This document shows positions 1 to 5,805 of a stretch of DNA of 5,917 nucleotides, piece by piece. Each line of letters begins with the position of its first letter. The stretch's first letter is position 1. Below the pieces are notes generated by a model. The model did not search any database, was not told the origin of the DNA, and saw only the letters and a program-made list of their open reading frames with translations. Origin of the DNA: Nitriliruptorales bacterium (lineage in GTDB: Bacteria > Actinomycetota > Nitriliruptoria > Euzebyales > Egibacteraceae); assembly GCA_007119305.1 (NCBI GenBank), contig SKPY01000326.1, forward strand, positions 1 through 5,917. The letters run 5' to 3'. Both the position numbers and the translations under genes were made by a program.

Positions 1-13
1 GGCGGGACCGGCG

Positions 14-553
14 TCAGTACTGCAGGAGGCTCACGAAGTCGCGCCCTTCGATGCTGCTCGCGCCGTCGAGGAAGCCGAGCTCGATCACGAACGCGAGGCC
101 GGCGACCTTGGCCCCGGTGCGCTCCACCAGCTCGCATGCGGCGCGCGCCGTGCCGCCCGTGGCGAGCACGTCATCGACGATCAGGACCCGCTCGCCCGGC
201 ATGAACGCGTCGGCGTGCACCTCGAGGGTCTCCTCACCGTACTCGAGGAGGTAGGACTCGCCGATGGTGTCGTAGGGCAGCTTGCCGGCTTTGCGCAGCG
301 GCACGAACCCGGCCCCGAAGTGGTAGGCGACGGGCGCGGCGATGATGAAGCCTCGAGCCTCGATGCCCACGACCTTGTCGATCGTGCCCCGCCCGAAGAT
401 CGCGACGATCGCGTCGACGACGGTGGAGAACGCGGTCGGGTCGCTGAGCAGTGGGGTGATGTCCTTGAACACCACCCCCTGCTTCGGGAAGTCCGGGATG
501 TCGCGCACCTGCTGCGCCAGGATGCTCGCATCCATCTCGATGCGGATCGTCAT
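14..553 (-). CDS. apt: Adenine phosphoribosyltransferase
   Basis: Cytoplasmic purine-salvage enzyme that converts adenine and PRPP to AMP and pyrophosphate. The 179-residue product has the usual family length and is complete. Residues 16-40 carry the APRT N-terminal signature (VRDIPDFPKQGVVFKDITPL is at 16-35), residues 61-69 read VVGIEARGF, and residues 123-136 form the type I phosphoribosyltransferase PRPP-binding motif VLIVDDVLATGGTA with its two adjacent Asp. The ATG at 553 is chosen because GAGGAG lies 7 bases upstream; an in-frame ATG at residue 7 is a less likely alternative. It is the last gene of the series after secF, 63 bases away, an order common in actinobacteria. The spacer holds a hairpin but no clear promoter, so read-through from secF is likely. 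The TGA stop is followed by only 13 bases in the window, so a downstream relA cannot be seen. Confidence 0.97.
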   Translation of the reverse strand: MTIRIEMDASILAQQVRDIPDFPKQGVVFKDITPLLSDPTAFSTVVDAIVAIFGRGTIDKVVGIEARGFIIAAPVAYHFGAGFVPLRKAGKLPYDTIGESYLLEYGEETLEVHADAFMPGERVLIVDDVLATGGTARAACELVERTGAKVAGLAFVIELGFLDGASSIEGRDFVSLLQY

Positions 554-560
554 GCTCCCA

Positions 561-566
561 CTCCTC
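561..566 (-). promoter_or_regulatory. Shine-Dalgarno of apt
   Basis: On the minus strand these bases read GAGGAG and end 7 bases before the apt ATG. This is the strongest ribosome binding site in the window. It favours the ATG at 553 over the in-frame ATG six codons later. Confidence 0.75.
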
Positions 567-578
567 GTCGCCGGCCGC

Positions 579-600
579 GGACGCTCGCGTCGAGCCGTCC
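579..600 (-). other. Bulged hairpin in the secF-apt spacer
   Basis: On the minus strand GGAC, a bulged G, GCTCG, a three-base ACG loop, CGAGC and GTCC fold into a 9-bp GC-rich stem. It lies 16 bases after the secF stop codon and 25 bases before the apt start. There is no T-tract after it, so it is not a canonical intrinsic terminator. It could be a U-tract-less terminator, a 3' stabiliser of the secDF message, or chance in GC-rich DNA. The pairing is seen directly; any function is inference. Confidence 0.35.
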
Positions 601-616
601 GCCGGACAGCAGTATG

Positions 617-1693
617 TCAGGCCCGCCCGCCCTTCTTGCGCTTGCGCCCCGCCGCGCCGTGCACCTCGGCGGCCGCCTCGCCGCCACGGCGGGCGAGCAC
701 CTTCTCCTTGAGCTCGCGGTAGCGGGGATCACGCTCCTTGAACCAGACGAGCAGCGGGGTGGCGACGAAGATCGACGAGTACGTGCCGACCGCCATGCCG
801 ATGAACAGCGCGAGCGCGAGATCCGTGAGCGTGTCCGCGCCGAGCAGCTGGCCGCCGAGGAACAGCAGGGAGCCAACCGGCAGCAGCGAGGTGAGCGAGG
901 TCGAGATCGAGCGCACGAGGACCTGGTTGATCGCGTTGTTGGCCATCTCCCCGTACGTGCGGTTCGACACCGACGCGAGCTGCTTCGTGTCGTCGGTGAC
1001 GCGGTCGAACACGACCACGGTGTCGTACAGGGAGTACCCGAGGATGGTGAGCAGCGCGATGACGCTCGCCGGCGACACCTCGAAGCCGACGAGCGCGTAC
1101 ACCCCGACCGTCAGCACGATGTCGTGCAGGAGCGTGATGAGCGCCGCGACCGCCATGCGCCACTCGAAGCGCACGGTGATGTAGGCGACGACGAGGAACA
1201 GGAACACCGCGAGCGCGCGCAGCATCTGGTTGGTGATCCGCTCCCCCCAGCGCGGGCCGACGGCGTTGATGTCGACCTGGTCGGCCTGCGTGATCTGGGC
1301 GATCGCGTCGCGCACCGCCAGCTGCTCCGGCCCGCCGATCTCGCCAACCTCCGGGGTGCTCACCTGGGCGATGCGCATGCCGCCGGGGTCGGTGCCCACC
1401 TGGGCGGTCACGTCGCCCGCGACGAGGTCGGTCACGACCGCGCGCAGCTCGGCCGTGAGCTCGGCGTCGTCGAGCGGCGCGGCGACGCCGGTGGCGAGGT
1501 ACGCGGTGCCCCCGGTGAAGTCGATGTTGAAGTTGATGCCGCGCAGGGCGATGCCGGCGAGGCCCACGGCGATGACGGCGAGCGAGACGATGAGCCACGT
1601 GCGGGAGCGCCCGATGAAGTCGATGCTCGTCTGGCTCGTGAACAGCCGTCGCAGCGGCGTGTCGGCCTTGGTCGGGGTCTCGGGGGTGGTCAC
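617..1693 (-). CDS. secF: Protein translocase subunit SecF
   Basis: Membrane subunit of the SecDF-YajC complex, an RND-superfamily proton-driven accessory to SecYEG that pulls exported proteins outward. The product has 358 residues and six predicted membrane segments: about 33-51, 155-174, 178-201, 206-230, 262-281 and 289-318. The first is followed by INFNIDFTGGT (53-63), the SecF counterpart of the SecD GLDLRGG motif. The extracytoplasmic P4 domain spans roughly 55-150 and ends at VGPRWG (145-150). TM4 carries ILGYSLYDTVVVFDRVT (217-233), including the conserved Asp; Tyr replaces the Asn of E. coli SecF, as I recall for actinobacterial SecF. The cytoplasmic tail from about 320 is strongly basic (KRKK at 351-354). 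The start is GTG at 1693, with GAGGA 7 bases upstream overlapping the secD stop codon. The gene begins 10 bases after secD, which implies translational coupling. Confidence 0.97.
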   Translation of the reverse strand: MTTPETPTKADTPLRRLFTSQTSIDFIGRSRTWLIVSLAVIAVGLAGIALRGINFNIDFTGGTAYLATGVAAPLDDAELTAELRAVVTDLVAGDVTAQVGTDPGGMRIAQVSTPEVGEIGGPEQLAVRDAIAQITQADQVDINAVGPRWGERITNQMLRALAVFLFLVVAYITVRFEWRMAVAALITLLHDIVLTVGVYALVGFEVSPASVIALLTILGYSLYDTVVVFDRVTDDTKQLASVSNRTYGEMANNAINQVLVRSISTSLTSLLPVGSLLFLGGQLLGADTLTDLALALFIGMAVGTYSSIFVATPLLVWFKERDPRYRELKEKVLARRGGEAAAEVHGAAGRKRKKGGRA

Positions 1694-1700
1694 GGCGGGG

Positions 1701-1706
1701 TCCTCA
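1701..1706 (-). promoter_or_regulatory. secF ribosome binding site overlapping the secD stop
   Basis: The minus strand reads TGAGGA here: the secD TGA stop is fused to the GAGGA Shine-Dalgarno of secF, 7 bases before the secF GTG. This decides the GTG start and indicates coupled, roughly equimolar synthesis of SecD and SecF. Confidence 0.7.
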
Positions 1707-3251
1707 CTGCCGTCCGGCCGGCTCGGGTTCGGCGGGGGCCTCGTCGCGCGCCAGCGTCGGTGAGATGACGGCGGCGTGCAGGCCGACCAGCGGCGAGCGC
1801 GCGAGCTTGGGGTTGCGTGCGATCAGCCCGAACATCGAGCGCGTGAACGTGCCGAACAGCAGCGTGTCGATGAGCGTGGACATCCCCAGCGTGAACGCGA
1901 AGCCGCGGACCGGGCCGACCGCGAGCACGTAGAGCACGAGCGCGGCGAGGAAGCTCACGGTGTTGCCGGTGAGGTTGGTGCGCCACGCCTTGCGGAAGGC
2001 CACGTCGGCGGCGGTGCGGATCGTGCGCCCGGCGGCGATCTCGTCGCGGTAGCGCTCCCGGTAGATGATCGATGAGTCGGCGGCGATCCCGATCGACACG
2101 ATGATCCCGGCGATGCCGGCCAGGGTCAGGGTGAAGCCGATGAGCTCGCCGAGCACGATGATCGCGCCGTAGACGATCACGCCGAACATCGCGAGCTCGA
2201 TGATCGCCGCCACCCCGATGCCCCGGTACAGCGCGATCAGGTAGAGCGCCACGAGGATGAGCCCGAGGAGGCCGGCCTGCAGGCCCGCGGTCAAAGAGGC
2301 CTCCCCGAGCGTCGGCGAGACGGTGGACGTCGTCGCCACCTCGAGCTGGATCGGCAGGGCGCCGGTGCGCAGCACGAGCGCGAGGTCGCGGGCCGCCTGC
2401 TCGGCCCCCCCGACGGTGATCGTGGCGTTGCCCCCGGTGATCCCGGTGCCGCAGATGACGTTGGGGTTCATCTCGGGCGCGGACTCGACGATGCCGTCGA
2501 GCACGATCGCGAGCCGCCGCAGCGGCGAGCCCTGCGGCTCGCAGGCGAGCTCGCCGGTGACCTGCGCGAACTCCCGCGCCCCCTGGCTGTCGAGCTGGAG
2601 GCTGACCTCCCAGCCGCGGGCGCCGAGCTGGTCGATGACGGCGCTCGCGTCGTCGACGCGCTCCCCCTCGACCCGCACCGGGCCGAGGCGGTACTGCGCC
2701 CACGTCTCCTCGGGCGGCAGCTCCCCGTCGGCGCCGCGGGGCGGCGCCTCGCAGAGGATGACCTCCTCGTCAGCGGGCGGCGGACCCTCGCGCTGGACCC
2801 GGGGGACGAGCTCGTCGCACGGCGGGGCGACCTCACCGTAGTCGGGGTCCTCGGGCGGGATGAACTCGAGCACCTGGCGGAACTGGAGCACCGCGGTCCG
2901 CCCGACGATCTCGATCGCCTGCTCCTGGTCGGCAACCCCCGGCAGCTGGACGAGCACGGTCTCCGCCTGGCGGGCCACGTCGGGCTCGGCGACGCCGATG
3001 GCATCCACGCGCTCGCGGATGACCGCCACCGTCTGGTCCAGGATCTCGTCGTCGATCACCTGGCCCGGCGCCGGCTCGAGCGTGACGCTGGTGCCGCCCC
3101 GCAGGTCGAGCCCCAGCTGGGGCTGCAGGCCCAACCCGAGGATCGTGCCCCACAGCGCCGCGACGGCGACGCAGAAGACGACCAGGATCGCGACGAGCTG
3201 GCCTTTGCTCGCGGGCGCCACCCCGCTGGTCGGCTGCTTCTTCTTCGCCAT
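1704..3251 (-). CDS. secD: Protein translocase subunit SecD
   Basis: Larger membrane subunit of SecDF, using the proton-motive force to assist SecYEG/SecA export. The 515-residue product starts at MAKKKQPTSG with an N-terminal membrane segment (about 18-40). Next comes GLDLRGGT (47-54), the family signature, then the large extracytoplasmic P1 domain (about 45-315), which includes AIVLDGIVESAPEMN (248-262) and the TGALPIQLEV strand (296-305). Five further membrane segments follow: about 321-343, 347-367, 372-393, 431-452 and 456-478. TM4 contains GIAADSSIIYRER (388-400); its Asp392 matches the Asp needed for proton transport in the family. The P1 domain has an acidic, Pro-rich stretch (132-182) and four cysteines (145, 167, 237, 267). 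The reading frame is open 25 codons further upstream, but that part overlaps the HD gene and gives no signal sequence, so the ATG at 3251 is preferred. It starts 5 bases after the HD gene, with only a weak AGG as Shine-Dalgarno. Confidence 0.97.
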   Translation of the reverse strand: MAKKKQPTSGVAPASKGQLVAILVVFCVAVAALWGTILGLGLQPQLGLDLRGGTSVTLEPAPGQVIDDEILDQTVAVIRERVDAIGVAEPDVARQAETVLVQLPGVADQEQAIEIVGRTAVLQFRQVLEFIPPEDPDYGEVAPPCDELVPRVQREGPPPADEEVILCEAPPRGADGELPPEETWAQYRLGPVRVEGERVDDASAVIDQLGARGWEVSLQLDSQGAREFAQVTGELACEPQGSPLRRLAIVLDGIVESAPEMNPNVICGTGITGGNATITVGGAEQAARDLALVLRTGALPIQLEVATTSTVSPTLGEASLTAGLQAGLLGLILVALYLIALYRGIGVAAIIELAMFGVIVYGAIIVLGELIGFTLTLAGIAGIIVSIGIAADSSIIYRERYRDEIAAGRTIRTAADVAFRKAWRTNLTGNTVSFLAALVLYVLAVGPVRGFAFTLGMSTLIDTLLFGTFTRSMFGLIARNPKLARSPLVGLHAAVISPTLARDEAPAEPEPAGRQ

Positions 3252-3256
3252 CGCGC

Positions 3257-4030
3257 CTACAGCATGTCGCTGCCGTTGACGGTGATCTTGAACGCACAGC
3301 CCAGCGTGCGCGCCGCCCGGCGGCACATCACCATCCGCTCGAGGAAGATCTCGAAGTACTCGAGCACCCGGCTGATCTCGGTGTCGATCGCGAGCTCGAG
3401 GGTCAGCGTGCGGTCGTTGGGGTCCACGCGCAGGAACGACGACTCGACGGCGTAGTTGACCCGGTCGTGGATATCGACCGCGAGGTCGACCTCGCGGCCG
3501 TCGCGCACCCGGCTGCGGTGCACGTCGGACTTGTCGGCGAGGATCACCGCCGCGGCCACCGGCGACACCGCGACCCCGTAGTCCTCCTCGTGGTTGCCGA
3601 TCGCCGTGAGGATCTGCGCGATGTCGCGCGGCTCGACGTCGAGCTCCTTCAGCGCGTCGAAGGCGAGCACCGCGCCGGTCTGGCCGTGGTAGGCCCGCGA
3701 CACGACGTTGCCGATGTCGTGCAGGTAGCCGGCCACCGCGGCGAGCTGCGCCTGGTGGAAGTCGTGCCCGAGGTGGGTGAGCACGTTGAACGCGATGTGC
3801 CCGACGAGGTTGGCGTGGCGGAAGCCGTGCTCGGTGAAGCCCTGCGCGGCGAGGAACTCGTCGGCGGCCGCGATGAACGCGCTCGTGCGCTCGTGGCCAC
3901 GGATCGCGTCGAGCAGCGGGATCTCGGCGCGCCCGGTGGACTCCGCCGGCGTCGTGCGCTCGCGTCCGCCCTCGTCACGCCCGCCGAGCGGCAGGTCGTG
4001 GTGGGCCGTGCCGCGGTCGACGGCGGTCAC
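3257..4030 (-). CDS. HD-domain phosphohydrolase of unknown substrate
   Basis: Soluble 257-residue protein with the residues of a metal-dependent HD phosphohydrolase. His72 lies in TEHGFRHANLVGHIA (66-80), His104-Asp105 in GYLHDIGNVV, His115 in AYHGQTGA, His147 in IGNHEEDYG and Asp166 in ILADKSDVHRSRVR (163-176). This H...HD...H...H...D pattern is typical of two-metal HD enzymes acting on nucleotides or cyclic nucleotides. There is no GGDEF, RelA or signal-input domain and no membrane segment. The C-terminal half (about 187-257) also looks like ordered, conserved sequence (VNYAVESSFLRVDPNDRTLT at 191-210) and is not a known separate domain to me. Residues 1-36 are charged and probably disordered. 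The GTG start at 4030 follows GAGGGGGG by 9 bases. It sits 37 bases after yajC and 5 bases before secD, inside the Sec operon. Catalytic class is well supported; substrate and any link to secretion are unknown. Confidence 0.87.
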   Translation of the reverse strand: MTAVDRGTAHHDLPLGGRDEGGRERTTPAESTGRAEIPLLDAIRGHERTSAFIAAADEFLAAQGFTEHGFRHANLVGHIAFNVLTHLGHDFHQAQLAAVAGYLHDIGNVVSRAYHGQTGAVLAFDALKELDVEPRDIAQILTAIGNHEEDYGVAVSPVAAAVILADKSDVHRSRVRDGREVDLAVDIHDRVNYAVESSFLRVDPNDRTLTLELAIDTEISRVLEYFEIFLERMVMCRRAARTLGCAFKITVNGSDML

Positions 4031-4067
4031 CGCTGCTCACCCCCCTCGCTGTGTGCAGGCATGGCGC

Positions 4068-4406
4068 TCAGCTGTCCCCGAAGCCGGTCTCGGCGTCGAC
4101 GATCTTGCGGGCGACGGCCTGCTTCGACAGCGTCAACGTCGTGCCGGGCGCGACCTCGAGGTGCAGCGTGTCCTCGTCGACGAACCGCACCGTGCCGTGG
4201 ATCCCGCCGAGGGTGACGACGCGGTCGCCCGTCTCGACGGACGCGACGAGCTGGCGCTGCTGCTTCGCGCGCCGCTGCTGCGGCCGGATGAGCAGGAAGT
4301 AGAACACGACGACGAGGATGATGAGCGGCAGGAACGCGCCGAGACCGGCGCCAACGTCCTCCTGGGCGATGACGATCGGTGCAGCGAGGTCAGCTAGGAC
4401 GTGCAT
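4068..4406 (-). CDS. yajC: Preprotein translocase subunit YajC
   Basis: Small single-pass membrane protein that associates with SecDF and SecYEG; its exact role is unsettled and it is usually dispensable. The product has 112 residues, the normal family size. A hydrophobic segment (about 23-40) leads into FYFLLIRPQQRRAKQQRQL (35-53), the YajC hallmark of a membrane helix ending in RPQ plus a basic stretch. The small cytoplasmic domain follows with GDRVVTLGGIHGTVRFVDED (60-79) and LHLEVAPGTTLTLSKQAVAR (81-100). The ATG at 4406 gives a typical N-terminus but has no clear Shine-Dalgarno. The frame is open further upstream, including an in-frame GTG at 4532, but that would add about 42 residues containing three Cys and is unlikely. 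It appears to be the first gene of the yajC-HD-secD-secF operon. Confidence 0.94.
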   Translation of the reverse strand: MHVLADLAAPIVIAQEDVGAGLGAFLPLIILVVVFYFLLIRPQQRRAKQQRQLVASVETGDRVVTLGGIHGTVRFVDEDTLHLEVAPGTTLTLSKQAVARKIVDAETGFGDS

Positions 4407-4460
4407 GGGGTGGCTTTCGGTCGGGGTCTGGGGCGCCGCGAGCGGCTCACGGCCACGAGC

Positions 4461-4491
4461 GCACGCTGCGTGCGGACCGCAGATGGACCGC
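4461..4491 (-). repeat. Tandem palindromes and direct repeat in the yajC leader
   Basis: Three short symmetries are packed into 31 bases. Positions 4461-4473 form a perfect palindrome with 6-bp arms around a single base (GCACGC-T-GCGTGC). Positions 4471-4481 form a second one with 5-bp arms (TGCGG-A-CCGCA). GGACCGC occurs directly repeated at 4474-4480 and 4485-4491, with an 11-base period close to one helical turn. They lie between the candidate promoter and yajC. They could be an operator, leader RNA hairpins, or chance in GC-rich DNA. Confidence 0.4.
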
Positions 4492-4530
4492 GCACACGAC
4501 GACAGCACGGCGTGGCTCGCGCCGGCTGCC

Positions 4531-4539
4531 ACGATAGCA
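4531..4539 (-). promoter_or_regulatory. Candidate extended -10 promoter for the yajC-secDF operon
   Basis: The minus strand reads TGC-TATCGT, an extended -10 with a TANNNT core typical of actinobacterial housekeeping promoters. It is one of few T/A-containing hexamers in an otherwise G/C-saturated spacer. There is no good -35 match about 17 bases upstream. Transcription would begin near 4523-4526, leaving a leader of about 120 bases before yajC. Without start-site data this remains a weak call. Confidence 0.3.
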
Positions 4540-4587
4540 GAGCCCACCCCGGCCCTGCCGCGAGGCGCCCCGCCGCACGGGCTGCCC

Positions 4588-5805
4588 TCACGCGCCGCGC
4601 GGCACCGGGTCGGCGGCGAAGCGGTGGCGGGTGACGTTCGCGTAGCGGACGAGGGCGAGCATGACCGGCACCTCGACGAGCACGCCGACCACCGTGGCGA
4701 GCGCCGCGCCCGACTGCAGGCCGAACAGCGCGATGGCGGCGGCCACGGCGAGCTCGAAGAAGTTGCTCGCACCGATCATCGCGCCCGGGGCGGCGACCGC
4801 GTGACGGACCCGCAGCACCCGCATGGCGGCGTAGGCGAGGGCGAAGATCAGCACCGTCTGGATGACGAGCGGCACCGCGATCAGCCCGATGTGCAGGGGG
4901 TTGCTCAGGATCACGTCGCCCTGGAAGGCGAACAGCAGCACCAGCGTGAGGATGAGCCCCGTCGGGGTGACCGGGGCGAGCCGGCGCAGGAAGACGCTGC
5001 TGAACCACTCCAGGCCCCGGCGGCGGATGAGCACGACGCGGGTGACGTACCCGGCGGTGAGCGGGATCACGATGTAGAGCACCACCGACAGCGCCACGGT
5101 GTCCCACGGCACCGCGATGTCGGAGATGCCGAGCAGCAGGACCACGATCGGCGCGAACGCGACGAGCATGATCAGGTCGTTCACCGACACCTGGACGAGG
5201 GTGTAGGCGGGGTCGCCCTTCGTGAGGTAGCTCCACACGAACACCATCGCCGTGCACGGCGCGGCGCCGAGCAGGATCGCACCGGCCAGGTACTCGCGGG
5301 CCAGGCCCTGCTCGATGAACGGGGCGAAGACGACGAGCAGGAAGAACCACGCGATCGCGAACATCGTGAACGGCTTGACCACCCAGTTCACGAGCGTGGT
5401 GACGACCAGCCCCCTGGGCTCCCGCCGCACCCCGACGACGGCCCCGAAGTCGATCTGGACCATCATCGGGAAGATCATCGCCCAGATGAGCAGCGCGACG
5501 GGGACCGACACCTGCGCGTACTCGAACCGGGCGAGGGTGTCGGGCACGACCGGCAGGAGCTGCCCGAGGGCCACGCCGGCGACGATGGCGACGCCGACCC
5601 ACAGCGACAGGTAGCGCCCGAAGGCCCCGAGGCCGGCGCTCCTGTCGGCCGCAGGTGCCGGGTCCCCGCCGGGGTCAGGCGGCGTGGCGCCGGACGGCGC
5701 GGTCTCCGCCCCGGCCGGCGGCGCGCTGGGCTCTGGCGGGGCCCACACCGCAGTGGCCGGTGGCACCACCCCCTCGTCGCCGGCGTGGGCTCCTCGGTCG
5801 GTCAT
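4588..5805 (-). CDS. acr3: ACR3-family arsenite efflux permease
   Basis: Inner-membrane secondary transporter of the ACR3 (BASS-superfamily) type that exports arsenite, and in some members antimonite, driven by the proton gradient. The 405-residue product has about ten predicted membrane segments from residue 64 to 386. Diagnostic sequences are GAAPCTAMVFVWSYLTKGDP (180-199) with the conserved ACR3 cysteine at 184, QVSVND (205-210), and GASNFFELAVAAAIALFG (345-362) with the conserved glutamate at 351, followed by LVEVPVML (376-383). Residues 1-58 form a Pro/Ala/Gly-rich cytoplasmic extension absent from typical ACR3 proteins of 350-370 residues. The ATG at 5805 overlaps the stop of the upstream thioredoxin-like gene (ATGA), supporting this start and translational coupling; no separate Shine-Dalgarno is well placed. 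No ArsR or ArsC gene is visible, but the operon extends beyond the window. Some ACR3 relatives carry other substrates. Confidence 0.96.
   Translation of the reverse strand: MTDRGAHAGDEGVVPPATAVWAPPEPSAPPAGAETAPSGATPPDPGGDPAPAADRSAGLGAFGRYLSLWVGVAIVAGVALGQLLPVVPDTLARFEYAQVSVPVALLIWAMIFPMMVQIDFGAVVGVRREPRGLVVTTLVNWVVKPFTMFAIAWFFLLVVFAPFIEQGLAREYLAGAILLGAAPCTAMVFVWSYLTKGDPAYTLVQVSVNDLIMLVAFAPIVVLLLGISDIAVPWDTVALSVVLYIVIPLTAGYVTRVVLIRRRGLEWFSSVFLRRLAPVTPTGLILTLVLLFAFQGDVILSNPLHIGLIAVPLVIQTVLIFALAYAAMRVLRVRHAVAAPGAMIGASNFFELAVAAAIALFGLQSGAALATVVGVLVEVPVMLALVRYANVTRHRFAADPVPRGA

Noticed and set aside
1..13. Possible start of relA after apt.
   Set aside because: Only 13 bases remain beyond the apt stop and contain no readable start or coding evidence; relA is only an expectation from gene order elsewhere.
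215..1768. A 517-codon plus-strand open frame opposite apt and secF.
   Set aside because: Its translation is a low-complexity Arg/Asp/His/Glu/Gly sequence typical of antisense frames in high-GC genes, and it lies over two clearly conserved genes.
1690..2703. A 337-codon minus-strand frame inside secD.
   Set aside because: It is an Arg/Ala-rich out-of-frame reading of secD with no recognisable domain.
3252..3326. A 25-codon N-terminal extension of SecD.
   Set aside because: It overlaps the end of the HD gene and adds residues without signal or hydrophobic character; the ATG at 3251 gives a normal SecD N-terminus ahead of TM1.
4031..4040. An alternative GTG start 10 bases upstream of the HD gene.
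   Set aside because: It is out of frame with the HD-domain coding sequence.
4431..4450. GCCGCGAGCGGC hairpin candidate just upstream of yajC.
   Set aside because: A 4-5 bp GC stem is expected often by chance at this base composition, and no associated signal supports it.
4560..4573. A possible terminator for acr3 (GCGAGGCGCCCCGC near-palindrome).
   Set aside because: The stem is about 5 bp with a G-T pair, the symmetry centre leaves little room for a loop, and no T-tract follows.
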